Shown: piece after piece, positions 44,993 to 54,689 of the stretch
Numbering within the stretch: the first letter of the stretch is position 1
Layout: every line of letters starts with the position of its first letter
NCBI RefSeq assembly: GCF_016746085.1
Contig: NZ_JAERTZ010000014.1
Location: 56,497 to 120,496 of the forward strand
Length of the DNA stretch: 64,000 nucleotides
Direction: 5' to 3'
From: Zobellella iuensis
Lineage (GTDB): Bacteria; Pseudomonadota; Gammaproteobacteria; Enterobacterales; Aeromonadaceae
Translations under genes and position numbers: made by a program
The notes under the pieces: generated by a model
Told to the model about the DNA's origin: nothing
The model's database searches: none
Seen by the model: the letters and a program-made list of their open reading frames with translations, nothing else

Positions 44993-46873
44993 GTGAACAA
45001 CCTTAAATTAAAGCACAAGATTCTGTTAAGTTTTATCACCGCCATTGTTATCACCGCCCTGATCCTCAGCGGCCTCGGCTTTCGGGACATGAAAACCCAG
45101 CTTTACCGGGGCAGCGAGGCGCTGGTATCCGGCCTGGCGCAGAAGGAAGCCGAGAAGGTGGCCGAGTGGCTGGGCAGCCGCCAGGCCATGCTGAGCGCCG
45201 CCGCCAAACAGCTGGGAGACAGCCCCCTCTCTTCCCTGCAGCTGATACAGGAGGCCGGCAATTTCCAGCTCGGCTTTTACGGTACCGCCAGCGGCGTGAT
45301 GCACGACAGCGACCCCGGCATCGATCGCACCGGTTACGACCCGCGCAGCCGCCCCTGGTATCAACAGGCCCAGAGAGACAACGGAAGCATCGTCACCGCC
45401 CCCTATCTGGACGTCGCCTACAAGGTGCTGGTGGTCACCCTGGCCCAGCCGGTGCAGCAAAACGGCCGCCTGGCCGGGGTGATCGGCGGCGATGTGGCCA
45501 TTACCAGCCTGATCGACGACATCAACGCCATCCGCCTGCCGGCCCGGGGCTACGCCATGATGCTCGATAAAAATGGCACCCTGATCGCCCACCGGGATCA
45601 GGCCAGGGTGCTGCAGACCGCCGCCAACCTGGATCCGCACCTGTCCGCCAGCAACCTGGAGCGCTGGCAACGGGAGCAGACCCTGCACCCGGTGACCCTG
45701 GCCGGCGAGCACAAGCTGGTCTATGCCCAGCCGGTGGCGGGCAGCGACTGGCAACTGCTGTTCGTACTGGACAAAGCCGCCCTGGAAGCCCCGCTCGCCA
45801 CCCTGCTGTGGCAACAGCTGGGCCTGGCCGCGCTGGTGATCGCCGCCGCCGTGGTGCTGATCAGCCTGCTGGTGCAGCTGCTGCTCGCGCCCCTGCTCAA
45901 GGTTTCCCGCGCCCTGGCCCAGATTGCCGACGGCCGGGGCGATCTCACCCAGCGCATCCGCCTCAGCAGCAAGGACGAAGTGGGCCAGCTGGCCGCCAAT
46001 TTCAATCGCTTCGTGAGCAGTCAGGCGGAGCTGATCCGCCAGATCCGCAGCCAGGCCGAACATCTGGGAGCCAACGCCGAGCAGGCCTCGGTGCGCGCCA
46101 ACCAGACGGTAACCGAGCTCGGCCGCCAGCAGCAGGAAGTGGCCATGGTGGCCACGGCGGTGACCGAAATGGCCTCCGCCACCCAGGAGATCGCCAACAA
46201 CGCCGAGCACACCGCCACCGCCGCCCAGCAGTCCTCGGCCAGCACCGAACAGGGCAAGCAGCTGGTGCACAAGACCCGGGATTCCATCCAGTCCCTGGCC
46301 CGGGAAATGGAGCAGGCCTCCTCGGTCATAGTGCGCCTGGATCAGCACGCCAAGGAAATCTCCAGCGTGCTGGCCACCATACAAGGCATTGCCGAGCAGA
46401 CCAACCTGCTGGCGCTCAACGCCGCCATCGAGGCGGCCCGCGCCGGCGAGCAGGGCCGCGGCTTCGCGGTGGTGGCGGACGAGGTGCGGGTGCTGTCCCA
46501 GCGCACCCAGGCGTCCACCGAGGAAATCCAGGACACCATCAGCACCCTGCAACAGGCCACCAACGAGGCGGTGAAGCTGATGGACACCAGCCGCAACCTG
46601 GCGGAGCTGAGTGTGGAAGATGCGGAGGCCGCCGCCCAGGCCCTGGCGGAAATCACCACGGCGGTGGGACTGATCTCGGACATGGCCAGCCAGATCGCCA
46701 CGGCGGCGGAAGAGCAGAGCCAGGTGACCGGGGAGATCACCCAGAACACCACCGCCATCAAGGACGTGGCCGACGAGCTGGCCGAGGATGCGAGCCAGTC
46801 CCTGCAGCAGTCGAACAGCCTGCACAAGCAGGCGGGCGAGCTGAACGGCCTGGTCAGCGCCTTTACCCTCTAA
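44993..46873 (+). CDS. methyl-accepting chemotaxis protein with dCache sensor
   Basis: 626 aa: TM1 at ~10-30, periplasmic dCache_1 domain, TM2 at ~275-297, HAMP, then a long coiled coil with the hairpin tip [20 protein letters not shown]. The sensor has [12 protein letters not shown] and, in the distal part, GVIGGDVAI, resembling the Y-R-W-Y...D set of amino-acid-binding dCache domains, so an amino acid or similar zwitterion is a plausible ligand. Starts at GTG with no strong ribosome binding site. No NWETF-type tether at the C-terminus. It is inserted between recJ and prfB, which are adjacent in E. coli. Confidence 0.9.
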   Translation: MNNLKLKHKILLSFITAIVITALILSGLGFRDMKTQLYRGSEALVSGLAQKEAEKVAEWLGSRQAMLSAAAKQLGDSPLSSLQLIQEAGNFQLGFYGTASGVMHDSDPGIDRTGYDPRSRPWYQQAQRDNGSIVTAPYLDVAYKVLVVTLAQPVQQNGRLAGVIGGDVAITSLIDDINAIRLPARGYAMMLDKNGTLIAHRDQARVLQTAANLDPHLSASNLERWQREQTLHPVTLAGEHKLVYAQPVAGSDWQLLFVLDKAALEAPLATLLWQQLGLAALVIAAAVVLISLLVQLLLAPLLKVSRALAQIADGRGDLTQRIRLSSKDEVGQLAANFNRFVSSQAELIRQIRSQAEHLGANAEQASVRANQTVTELGRQQQEVAMVATAVTEMASATQEIANNAEHTATAAQQSSASTEQGKQLVHKTRDSIQSLAREMEQASSVIVRLDQHAKEISSVLATIQGIAEQTNLLALNAAIEAARAGEQGRGFAVVADEVRVLSQRTQASTEEIQDTISTLQQATNEAVKLMDTSRNLAELSVEDAEAAAQALAEITTAVGLISDMASQIATAAEEQSQVTGEITQNTTAIKDVADELAEDASQSLQQSNSLHKQAGELNGLVSAFTL

Positions 46874-46902
46874 TCCGTCACCGGTATTTACGGAATAACG
46901 CA

Positions 46903-46925
46903 AAAGGGCCCCAGCGGGCCCTTTC
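46903..46925. terminator. terminator between chemoreceptor gene and recJ
   Basis: AAAGGGCCC-CAGC-GGGCCCTTT, perfect 9-bp stem with 4-nt loop; usable from both converging genes, with only short T-tracts. Confidence 0.8.
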
Positions 46926-46944
46926 TTACATAACGGTGCCGGCC

Positions 46945-48678
46945 CTACCGCGGGGCCAGCTGCTCCACCAGCAGTTGCAACTGGCGCCGGCCCTTCCATT
47001 CGTTCACATCCAGCTTGTAGGCCAGCTCCACCTGCTGGATGGCGGCGTTGGGCCAAATGGCCAGATCCACGTTGAAGGCGATGGCGTCGAACAGGGTGCG
47101 CCCCTCGTCCGGACTCAGCACCAACTTGAGGTGCTTCTCCCCCACCAGCCGCTGCTGGATAATGCGGAACTCGCCGTCGAACAGGGGCTCGGGAAAGGCC
47201 TGGCCCCAGGGGCCGGCGAAGCGCAGCTGCTCGGCCAGCTCCAGGGTCAGCTCATGGACCCCCAGCTCACCGTCGCTCAGGATGTCCCCGGCCAGCAGCT
47301 CGGGGCTGACCCACTCGTCCACCATCTGCTCGAACGCCGCTTTGAACGGCGCCAGCGCCGCCTTGGTCAACGACAGCCCCGCCGCCATGGCGTGGCCGCC
47401 GAACTTGGTGATCAGCCCCGGATGGCGGCTGTTGATGGCCTCCAGCAGATCCCGCAGGTGCACCCCGGGAATGGAGCGGCCCGAGCCCTTGAGCTCGTCC
47501 TCGCCCGCCTCGGCGAAGGCGATCACCGGGCGGAAGTAGCGTTCCTTGATGCGCGAGGCCACCAGCCCCACCACCCCCTGGTGCCAGTCGTCCTGGTGCA
47601 GCACCAGGCCGGCGGGCAGTTCGCCGTCGTCGATGCGCACCCGGGCCAGGCTGGCCAGGGCCTCCTGCTGCATGCTGGCCTCGATGGCCTTGCGCTCCCG
47701 GTTGAGCTCGTCCATCAGCGCCGCCAGTTTGCGGGCCTCGTCCAGGTTGTCGCTGAGCAGGCAGGCCACCCCCATCGACATGTCGTCGAGCCGGCCCACG
47801 GCATTGAGCCGGGGCCCCAGGGCGAAGCCCAGATCCGTGGCCACCAGCCGGGCCTGGCTGCGGCCGGAGATGTCGATCAATGCCTGAATGCCGGGTCGCA
47901 CCCGGCCGGCGCGCATCCGTTGCAGCCCCTGATGCACCAGCACCCGGTTGTTGCCGTCCAGGGCCACCACGTCCGCCACGGTGCCGAGCGCCACCAAATC
48001 CAGGTAGTCCGCCATATTGGGCGCACCGATATCCTGTTGCTCAAACCAGCCCTGCTCGCCCAGGGCCGAACGCAGCGCCAGCAGCAGGTAAAAGGCCACC
48101 CCCACCCCGGCCAGGTTCTTGGAGGGAAAGTCGCAACCGTGCTGGTTGGGATTGACGATGGCGTCCGCCTCGGGCGTTTCCTCGCCGGGCAGGTGGTGAT
48201 CGGTGACGATCACCTGCATGCCCGCCGCCCTAGCCGCCGCCACCCCACTGATGCTGGAAATGCCGTTGTCCACGGTGATCAGCAGTTCGGCGCCCAGGGC
48301 CGCCGCCTCATCCACCACCTGGGGGCTCAGGCCGTAGCCGTAATCGAAGCGGTTGGGCACCAGGTAGTTGACCCGCCGCGCGCCCATGGCGCGCAGGCCG
48401 TGCACCATCAGCGCCGAGCTGGTGGCGCCGTCGCAGTCGAAATCGCCCACTATCAGTATGCTGCGCTGCTGCTCCAGGGCCTCGGCCAGCAACCGCACCG
48501 CCTCGGCCATGCCCTTGAAGCCGGGCTTGAGCAGGGCGCCGGCCTGCAGGTTGAGCTGCTCGGGCCGCACCAGGCCACGGCTGGCATAGAGCCGCTGCAG
48601 CAGCGGGGAAAGCTCGGCGGGCAACTGATGGGGCGCGACTTCACGCCGGCGGATGGGCAATCGGGAACGGACGGACAT
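46945..48678 (-). CDS. recJ: single-stranded-DNA exonuclease RecJ
   Basis: 577 aa, identical in length to E. coli RecJ when started at ATG 48678. DHH-family motifs are intact: DFDCDGATS, TVDNGISS, VTDHHLPG and the DHHA1 motif KFGGHAMAAG. It degrades 5' ssDNA in RecFOR and mismatch repair. The dsbC gene that lies between xerD and recJ in E. coli is absent; a heptad repeat region occupies that place. Confidence 0.96.
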   Translation of the reverse strand: MSVRSRLPIRRREVAPHQLPAELSPLLQRLYASRGLVRPEQLNLQAGALLKPGFKGMAEAVRLLAEALEQQRSILIVGDFDCDGATSSALMVHGLRAMGARRVNYLVPNRFDYGYGLSPQVVDEAAALGAELLITVDNGISSISGVAAARAAGMQVIVTDHHLPGEETPEADAIVNPNQHGCDFPSKNLAGVGVAFYLLLALRSALGEQGWFEQQDIGAPNMADYLDLVALGTVADVVALDGNNRVLVHQGLQRMRAGRVRPGIQALIDISGRSQARLVATDLGFALGPRLNAVGRLDDMSMGVACLLSDNLDEARKLAALMDELNRERKAIEASMQQEALASLARVRIDDGELPAGLVLHQDDWHQGVVGLVASRIKERYFRPVIAFAEAGEDELKGSGRSIPGVHLRDLLEAINSRHPGLITKFGGHAMAAGLSLTKAALAPFKAAFEQMVDEWVSPELLAGDILSDGELGVHELTLELAEQLRFAGPWGQAFPEPLFDGEFRIIQQRLVGEKHLKLVLSPDEGRTLFDAIAFNVDLAIWPNAAIQQVELAYKLDVNEWKGRRQLQLLVEQLAPR

Positions 48679-48752
48679 GGGCAAGACTTGTTTTTAAACG
48701 GGCCGACCACACTAACCGCGCCGGGGGGAATTTGCAACGACCCGCCGAAGGC

Positions 48753-48823
48753 GAAGCCAGAAGCTATAAGCTTGAAGCGGGAAGCCATCTCTTCCAGCTT
48801 CCGGCTTATGGCGTCCAGCTTCT
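48753..48823. repeat. degenerate heptad repeat region between xerD and recJ
   Basis: Five contiguous heptads of the GAAGCNN type (48753-48787) are followed by inverted copies (TTCCAGC, TTCCGGC, GTCCAGC) that run into the xerD stop codon. On the xerD strand the stop reads TAGAAGCTGGA, the same junction as at the mutT stop. Confidence 0.65.
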
Positions 48824-49709
48824 ATCCTCGCGGATGATGCTGCTCGTGCAGGGCGTTGAGCCGGTGGGTGGCCACATGGGTATAGATCTGGGTGGTGGAC
48901 AGGTCCGAGTGGCCCAGCAGCAGCTGCACCACCCGCAGGTCGGCGCCGTGGTTGAGCAGGTGGGTGGCGAAGGCGTGGCGCAGGGTGTGGGGCGACAGCT
49001 CCATGGTGATGCCGGCGCGCAGGGCATAGTGCTTGATGCGGTGCCAGAAGGTCTGGCGGGTCATCTGCCGGGCCCGGCGCGAGGGGAACACCACGTCCGA
49101 CGGCTGCTCGCCCAGCAGCGCCGCCCGCGCCTCCTTCAGGTAGCGGCTCAGCCAGTACAGCGCCTCCTCGCCCATGGGCACCAGCCGCTCCTTGTTGCCC
49201 TTGCCGGTCACCCGCACCAGGCCCTGGCGCAGGCTGACGCTCTCCATCGACAGGCTCACCAGCTCGCTCACCCGCAAGCCGGTGGCGTACAGCAGCTCCA
49301 GCATGGCCTTGTCGCGCAGCTCCAGGGGGTCGCCCACCTCCGGCGCCTGCAGCAGGCGGGACACCTGCTGCTCGCTCAGATCCTTGGGCAGCCGTTTGGG
49401 CAGCTTGGGGCCGGCGATCAGCACGCTGGGATCGTCGGCACGCAGCTGCTCCCGGTGCAGGTACTGGAAAAAGCGGCGCAGCACGCTCAGCATGCGCGCC
49501 GTGCTGCTGGCCTTGAAGCCCAGATCCAGCCGGTGGGCCAGGTACTGCTGCAGGGTCAGGCCGTCCACCGCCAGCAGGCTGCCGCCCTCGCCGTCCAGCC
49601 AGGCGGCGAAGTGGGTCAGATCGCTGCGGTAGGAGGCCAGGGTGTTGTCGGACAGTCCCTTCTCCAGCCAGAGGGCGTCGACGAATTGTTCCACCAGGGG
49701 ATGGCTCAT
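48822..49709 (-). CDS. xerD: site-specific tyrosine recombinase XerD
   Basis: 295 aa. Catalytic set Arg146 (ATGLRVSEL), Lys170 (TGKGNKER), His241 and Arg244 (HTLRHAFATH), His267 (LLGHSDLSTTQ) and Tyr276 (IYTHV). With XerC it resolves chromosome dimers at dif under FtsK control. Full length, divergent from fldB and upstream of recJ, so the chromosomal XerD rather than a mobile-element integrase. Confidence 0.96.
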   Translation of the reverse strand: MSHPLVEQFVDALWLEKGLSDNTLASYRSDLTHFAAWLDGEGGSLLAVDGLTLQQYLAHRLDLGFKASSTARMLSVLRRFFQYLHREQLRADDPSVLIAGPKLPKRLPKDLSEQQVSRLLQAPEVGDPLELRDKAMLELLYATGLRVSELVSLSMESVSLRQGLVRVTGKGNKERLVPMGEEALYWLSRYLKEARAALLGEQPSDVVFPSRRARQMTRQTFWHRIKHYALRAGITMELSPHTLRHAFATHLLNHGADLRVVQLLLGHSDLSTTQIYTHVATHRLNALHEQHHPRG

Positions 49710-49784
49710 GCTTACTCCGGGCTCTGCCCTGTGCGCGGGCTTCTGTTATGATAGGGCCCTTGTCTGTTGAGATAACGGAACCCC

Positions 49785-50300
49785 ATGAATATCGGTCTCT
49801 TTTACGGCTCCACCACCTGCTATACCGAGATGGCCGCCGAGAAAATCCGCGACCAGCTCGGCGCCGAGCTGGTCGACCTGCATAATATCAAGGATGTGCC
49901 GCTCAAGCGCGCCGAAGACTACCCCATACTGCTCTTCGGCATCTCCACCTGGGATTTCGGTGAACTGCAGGAAGACTGGGAATCCCACTGGGACGAGGTG
50001 GACGAGCTGGATCTGGACGGCCGGGTGGTGGCGCTGTTCGGCATGGGCGATCAGCTGGGCTACGGCGAATGGTTCCAGGATGCGCTCGGCCTGCTGCACG
50101 ACAAGGTCGCCGCCCGCGGCGCCACCCTGGTCGGCTACTGGCCCAACCAGGGCTACGAGTTCGAAGCCTCCAAGGCGCTCACCGACGACGGCCGCTACTT
50201 TGTCGGCCTGTCCCTGGACGAGGCCAACCAGTATGACCACACCGATGCCCGCATCCAGGCCTGGGTGGCCCAGATACTGGAAGAAATAGCGGCCCTGTGA
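49785..50300 (+). CDS. fldB: flavodoxin FldB
   Basis: 171 aa. FMN phosphate loop [16 protein letters not shown] with the FldB-type Thr-Thr-Cys-Tyr-Thr in place of the usual TGNT, then [14 protein letters not shown] and [12 protein letters not shown] around the isoalloxazine. A low-potential electron carrier; the divergent fldB/xerD arrangement is conserved in gammaproteobacteria. Confidence 0.95.
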   Translation: MNIGLFYGSTTCYTEMAAEKIRDQLGAELVDLHNIKDVPLKRAEDYPILLFGISTWDFGELQEDWESHWDEVDELDLDGRVVALFGMGDQLGYGEWFQDALGLLHDKVAARGATLVGYWPNQGYEFEASKALTDDGRYFVGLSLDEANQYDHTDARIQAWVAQILEEIAAL

Positions 50301-50382
50301 GCCGCCGTTACCCGCGCTCCGTCCGCGGGTAGCCCCTCCTTTCAGCTTTCTATCTATTCCACGTCCCGCCTCAAACCACCGC

Positions 50383-50757
50383 TCAGGGGATCAGGGTGCG
50401 GGATACCGCCAGATAGGCCTGGCCCCTGTCCTTGACCACCTGCGGCTGGTTGCTCTCGGAGGCGATATGCACTTCCTCCAGGGTCTGTGCCAGAGTCGCG
50501 GTTTCTTCATTGATTTTGGCCAGGGCGTTTTCCAGGGTGTAGGTGAGCTGGTGCACCTCGTTCAGGGCCGCCGGTGTCAGCTCCCCTGCCAGCAGTTCGG
50601 CCAGCTTGGCGTTGTACTCGGAGAAGTTGGCCACCGCCTGCTCCAGGGTCTCGGCGGGCTCGCCCTGGTAATGGTCCGGGCGCGTCTCGGCCTGAAGGTT
50701 GGCCGCCAGCAGCAGGGACAGGGCGGAGAAGGCAGGCAGCGAAAGGGATTTGATCAT
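50383..50757 (-). CDS. small secreted protein, DUF6746-like, likely Fur-regulated
   Basis: 124 aa with a signal peptide (MIKSLSLPAFSALSLLLAANLQA, cleavage before ETRPDHYQGEPAETL). The mature part is helical and acidic, with VANFSEYNAKL and EVHQLTYTLENALAKINEE, matching a family of small gammaproteobacterial periplasmic proteins I know as DUF6746. Function unknown. A near-consensus Fur box sits 46 bp upstream, so iron-linked expression is likely. Single gene. Confidence 0.78.
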   Translation of the reverse strand: MIKSLSLPAFSALSLLLAANLQAETRPDHYQGEPAETLEQAVANFSEYNAKLAELLAGELTPAALNEVHQLTYTLENALAKINEETATLAQTLEEVHIASESNQPQVVKDRGQAYLAVSRTLIP

Positions 50758-50803
50758 GGTTTCCTCGCGTTTGAGTAGAAGGTCTCCACCAAACTAAACC
50801 AAA

Positions 50804-50818
50804 TGATAACCATTATCA
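50804..50818. promoter_or_regulatory. Fur box
   Basis: TGATAACCATTATCA matches the 7-1-7 Fur consensus TGATAATNATTATCA at all but one defined position. On the minus strand it overlaps a possible -35 (TTGATA) with TAGTTT 17 bp on, upstream of the DUF6746-like gene. Confidence 0.82.
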
Positions 50819-50888
50819 ATTTTATCTGCGTGATGCTTGAGCTGGATCAAACGACGCTTTTTCTTCCTGCTCTCCCGGCCTTAACAAC

Positions 50889-50917
50889 GAAAAAGGGGCG
50901 GCTCTATGCCGCCCCTT
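50889..50917 (-). terminator. brnQ terminator
   Basis: AAGGGGCGGC-TCTAT-GCCGCCCCTT; in the minus direction a T-run (TTTTTC) follows the 10-bp stem, 27 bp past the brnQ stop. Confidence 0.88.
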
Positions 50918-50943
50918 GGGAACCAGGGTTAACCCTCGCCGGC

Positions 50944-52260
50944 TCAGGCCAGGGCTTCTTCCCGGGCCTTGCCGATCACCAGACCGGCCAGGGCGGCGAC
51001 GGCGGTGGGCAGCACCCAGGCCATGCCGACGCCGAACAGCGGCAGGAAACCGAACAGGCTCATGTTCAGGCCGGCCGCCTGCATGCCGTCGAGCAGGCCG
51101 AATACAAAGGAAACGGCGATAATCAGGCGGAAGGCGAATACCGGCGACTTCATCAGCGGTCGCAGATAGGTCGCCAGCACCAGGGCGATCGCCACCGGAT
51201 ACAGGGCCACCAGGATCGGGATGGACAGGCTGATCAGGGTGTTCAGGCCCACGTTGGCCACCAGCATGCAGGCCAGGGCGATCAGCACCACCCAACGGCG
51301 ATAGCTGCCCTTGCCGGTCAGGTTGTGGAAATAGTCGGCACAGGAGGAGATCAGGCCCACCGCCGTGGTCAGGCAGGCCAGGGTGACGATGCCCGCCAGT
51401 ATCCACAGGCCGGGGGTGCCGAACAGAGCCAATACATAGGCGCTGATGATCTCGCCGCCGTTGCTGGCGGACTCCACCACGCCCAGGCTGGTGCCGCCCA
51501 GGATGAACAGGGACACATAGACGAAACCCAGGCCGGCGGCGGCGATCAGCGCCGCCAGGGTCAGGTAGCGGGACTGGGCCTTGGCGTCGGTCACGCCTTT
51601 CTTGCGCAGCACGTCCAGGATCAGGATGGCGAACAGCAGGGACGCGAAAGTATCCATGGTGTTATAGCCTTCGATAAAGCCTTTCACGAAGGGCTGGCTC
51701 AGATAGGCTTCGGCCACCTCGGGCTGGGAGCCTTGGGGGTTGACGAAAACGGCGATGGCCAGCACCACCAGCAGCACCAGCAGCACCGGAGTCAGCAGCT
51801 TGCCCACAGCTTCCAGCAACCGGCCCTGGCTGAGGGAAAGCAGCAGCGCCACTCCGAAGAACACCAGGGTATACAGGGTGAGGCTGGCCTGGCCCGGGTT
51901 GTCGAGGAAGGGCCTTATCCCCATCTCGAAGGCCACCAGGCCGGTACGGGGGGCGGCGAAGGCCGGGCCTATGATGATGAAAATGGCGCACGCCATGACC
52001 GTCACCACCAGGGGGGGCAGGTAACGACCCATGGTGGGCAGGCCGCCGCCGGCCAGGGCGGCGGCGACCAGGCCCGCCAGGGGCAGGCCCACGGCGGTGA
52101 TCAGGAAGCCGAACATGGCACTGGTCAGGTTTTCACCGGCCAGGTAGCCGGCCAGGGGCGGAAAAATGATATTACCGGCGCCCAGGAAGAAGGCGAAGGT
52201 CATAAACCCTAAGCCCATGATATCAAAAGTGGATAAGGATCTGTTCACAGCAAGCCTCAT
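50944..52260 (-). CDS. brnQ: branched-chain amino acid:cation symporter BrnQ
   Basis: About 438 aa LIVCS-family transporter with 12 helices; N-terminal FDIMGLGFMTFAFFLGAGNIIFPPLAG is diagnostic. It imports Leu, Ile and Val with Na+ or H+. Start at ATG 52260 or, better supported by a TGAGG site six bases upstream, GTG at 52248. It stands alone between the Fur-box gene and trmN6. Confidence 0.93.
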   Translation of the reverse strand: MRLAVNRSLSTFDIMGLGFMTFAFFLGAGNIIFPPLAGYLAGENLTSAMFGFLITAVGLPLAGLVAAALAGGGLPTMGRYLPPLVVTVMACAIFIIIGPAFAAPRTGLVAFEMGIRPFLDNPGQASLTLYTLVFFGVALLLSLSQGRLLEAVGKLLTPVLLVLLVVLAIAVFVNPQGSQPEVAEAYLSQPFVKGFIEGYNTMDTFASLLFAILILDVLRKKGVTDAKAQSRYLTLAALIAAAGLGFVYVSLFILGGTSLGVVESASNGGEIISAYVLALFGTPGLWILAGIVTLACLTTAVGLISSCADYFHNLTGKGSYRRWVVLIALACMLVANVGLNTLISLSIPILVALYPVAIALVLATYLRPLMKSPVFAFRLIIAVSFVFGLLDGMQAAGLNMSLFGFLPLFGVGMAWVLPTAVAALAGLVIGKAREEALA

Positions 52261-52413
52261 TGCGGTTGTCCGCACAGTGCCCAGCTTCATTTGGAAGCCA
52301 AGCGAAATAACAATACGACACGCTGCCAGTCATCAGTTGGAAAATACTAAAAACTGGCAGGCATCGAGCTGGCCAGTAGCATAATGATGTGGAAATCAGA
52401 TTCAAGGCGAAAT

Positions 52414-53121
52414 TTACATCTTCAAATAGAAGGGCGAGACCATTTCCTTATATATGTCGCCATAGTCATTATTTTTAGTATTAATGACAATTTCACCCAG
52501 CAACAAGCAGTGTTTAATGCTGCATAATTGTAATAAAAAACGACCAGGACTTTTTCCTTCCCTGGTGATGACATCCCGCTTTTCGGTTAAATAAAAGCCG
52601 TTTGACTCAGCCTGCCATACGGCCTCTTCCAGCGACTGCAGCGGCAAAACCACGGATAATCTGCCAGCGGCAGCGAGCAAACGTTTACCATGAGCAAACA
52701 ACTCCGCCAGGCTCAGGCTGCCGGTATGGCGAGCGCTGGCCCGGGCCTGGCAGTCGAACGACTGGCCGTGCCCAAAGTAGGGCGGGTTGGACACAATCAG
52801 GTCGAACGGCGCGGCCTCGAACGCCTGCAGGGCGCCGCCAATAATGCTGACCTTATCCGGCCAGGGCGAAGCGGCCACGTTTTCGGCGGCCTGGCCGGCA
52901 GCGGCCCGGTCCAGCTCCAGCCCGGAGATCCGGACCCCGGGTTCGCTGCGCTGGGCCAGCATCAGCGCCACCAGGCCCGAGCCGGTACCGATATCCAGGA
53001 TACGGCGGGCCGACCCCAGCGGCGCCCAGGCCCCGAGCAGTATGCCGTCGGTGCCCACTTTCATGGCGCACCTGTCGTGATTGATATGAAATTGCTTAAA
53101 GGTAAAACCGCGGCCGCTCAT
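52414..53121 (-). CDS. trmN6: tRNA1(Val) (adenine37-N6)-methyltransferase TrmN6
   Basis: 235 aa SAM-dependent methyltransferase (YfiC). SAM motif DIGTGSGLVALMLAQR, acidic loop GLELD and the N6-adenine catalytic motif NPPYFGHG. Family N-terminus FTFKQFHINHDRCAMKVGTDGILLGAW fixes the start at ATG 53121 with AGGATCACC upstream. Divergent from srmB as in E. coli. The 3' third is more AT-rich than its surroundings. Confidence 0.93.
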   Translation of the reverse strand: MSGRGFTFKQFHINHDRCAMKVGTDGILLGAWAPLGSARRILDIGTGSGLVALMLAQRSEPGVRISGLELDRAAAGQAAENVAASPWPDKVSIIGGALQAFEAAPFDLIVSNPPYFGHGQSFDCQARASARHTGSLSLAELFAHGKRLLAAAGRLSVVLPLQSLEEAVWQAESNGFYLTEKRDVITREGKSPGRFLLQLCSIKHCLLLGEIVINTKNNDYGDIYKEMVSPFYLKM

Positions 53122-53191
53122 GGTGATCCTGTCAGGCTTTTTTATCCGAATTCGCCTATAATACCCGCCTTTTAGGCTGACGAGATCGATC

Positions 53192-54487
53192 ATGAGCAGT
53201 ATGACCTTCGAGCAACTGGAACTGGACCCCATTCTGGTACGCGCCCTGGCACGCATGGGCTATGCCAGGCCCACCACCATTCAGAGCCAGGTCATTCCCG
53301 AAGCCATGAGCGGCCGGGACATCATGGCCTCGGCTCCCACCGGCACCGGCAAGACCGCCGCCTTCCTACTGCCGGTCTGTCAGCACCTGCTGGACTTTCC
53401 CCGGCGCCAGGCCGGCCCGGCCCGGATCCTGATCCTGACCCCCACCCGCGAGCTGGCCAAACAAATCGCCGACGACGCCAAAGCCATGCTCAAGGAAACC
53501 GGGCTGAGGGTGGAAGTGATCACCGGCGGGGTGAACAGTGAAAAACACCTGCCCGCCCTCACCAAGACCACCGACATAGTGGTGGCCACCCCGGGCCGGC
53601 TGCTGCAGTATATAGAAGAAGAATCCTTCGACAGCCGGGATATCGAAATGCTGATCCTGGACGAGGCGGATCGCATGCTCGACATGGGTTTTATCGGGGA
53701 TGTGGATCGTATCGCCGCCGAGGCCCGCTGGCGCCGCCAGACCATGCTGTTTTCCGCCACCCTGGAAGGCCACGGCCTGACCAAATTTGCCGCCGACATC
53801 CTGAAAGAGCCGGTGGAAGTCACCGCCGAGCCCCCGCGCAGCGAGCGCAAGAAAATCACTCAATGGCTGCACCTGGCGGACAATCCCGAACACAAGTTCG
53901 CCTTGCTCGTTCATCTGCTGCGCCAGCCGGACGTCACCCGCAGCATCGTCTTCGTGAAAACCCGCGATCGGCTGATGGAGCTGGCCAGCCGGCTGCAGCA
54001 GGAAGGGCTGGACAACGCCTGGCTGCGCGGCGAGATGGATCAGGAAAAACGCTTCGAGGCGCTGCGCCGCTTCCGCAACGGCAAGGTCAATATCCTGGTG
54101 GCCACCGACGTGGCGGCACGCGGCATCGACCTGCCCGAGGTCAGCCATGTGATCAACTTTGATATGCCACGCACCGCCGACGTCTACGTACACCGTATCG
54201 GCCGCACCGGCCGGGCCGGCCGCAAGGGCACCGCCATCAGCCTGGTGGAAGCCCACGACATGCCGGTGGTGGCCAAGGTGGAACGCTACACCGAGCAGAA
54301 ACTCAAACGCCGGGTCATCGACGAACTGCGCCCCAAGCACAAGGAAGCCAGCGTCACGACACGCAAGAAAAAAGTGACCGATGGCAACAGCAAGAAAACC
54401 GAGCAGCCGAAGAAAAAGATCAGGCAGCGCGATCAAAAAGCCAAGGGCAAACCCAAGTGGGCCCAGGAGAAAAAAGCCGAGCAATAA
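53192..54487 (+). CDS. srmB: DEAD-box RNA helicase SrmB
   Basis: 431 aa. Q-motif (GYARPTTIQSQVIP), Walker A APTGTGKTAA, LILDEADRMLDMGF, SAT (LFSATLEG) and HRIGRTGRAGRKG. A basic, lysine-rich C-terminal tail (from about residue 385) binds RNA. SrmB assists early 50S assembly. Divergent from trmN6, its usual neighbour. Confidence 0.95.
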   Translation: MSSMTFEQLELDPILVRALARMGYARPTTIQSQVIPEAMSGRDIMASAPTGTGKTAAFLLPVCQHLLDFPRRQAGPARILILTPTRELAKQIADDAKAMLKETGLRVEVITGGVNSEKHLPALTKTTDIVVATPGRLLQYIEEESFDSRDIEMLILDEADRMLDMGFIGDVDRIAAEARWRRQTMLFSATLEGHGLTKFAADILKEPVEVTAEPPRSERKKITQWLHLADNPEHKFALLVHLLRQPDVTRSIVFVKTRDRLMELASRLQQEGLDNAWLRGEMDQEKRFEALRRFRNGKVNILVATDVAARGIDLPEVSHVINFDMPRTADVYVHRIGRTGRAGRKGTAISLVEAHDMPVVAKVERYTEQKLKRRVIDELRPKHKEASVTTRKKKVTDGNSKKTEQPKKKIRQRDQKAKGKPKWAQEKKAEQ

Positions 54488-54530
54488 TTCCGGCTTGGCT
54501 ATGCTGATCAGAAACTAAGGAGGCATGGCC

Positions 54531-54686
54531 ATGAGCAATCCCTTTATCGGCCGCGAGCGGCGCCGGCGGCAACGCCGGCAGATCCTGGATAGGCGGGACC
54601 TGATACGCCAGCCACCGGCAGGCCAGGATCGCCGAACCCGCCCGGATCGGCGCCAAACGGCTGCTACACGGCCTGCAAGTGGATAA
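54531..54686 (+). CDS. 51-aa arginine-rich protein of unknown function
   Basis: An ATG seven bases after a perfect AAGGAGG opens a 51-codon frame beginning MSNPFIGRERRRRQRR. Sixteen of 51 residues are Arg, spaced with RR pairs (DRRD, DRRT, DRRQ), suggesting RNA/ribosome binding. It lies 43 bp after srmB and before a terminator, so it is probably co-transcribed with the helicase gene. I do not recognise a family. Confidence 0.55.
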   Translation: MSNPFIGRERRRRQRRQILDRRDLIRQPPAGQDRRTRPDRRQTAATRPASG

Positions 54687-54689
54687 AAA

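Noticed and set aside
48822..49709. XerD as a phage or island integrase
   Set aside because: Full chromosomal XerD length and motifs, next to fldB and recJ as in E. coli; no att duplication or phage genes nearby.
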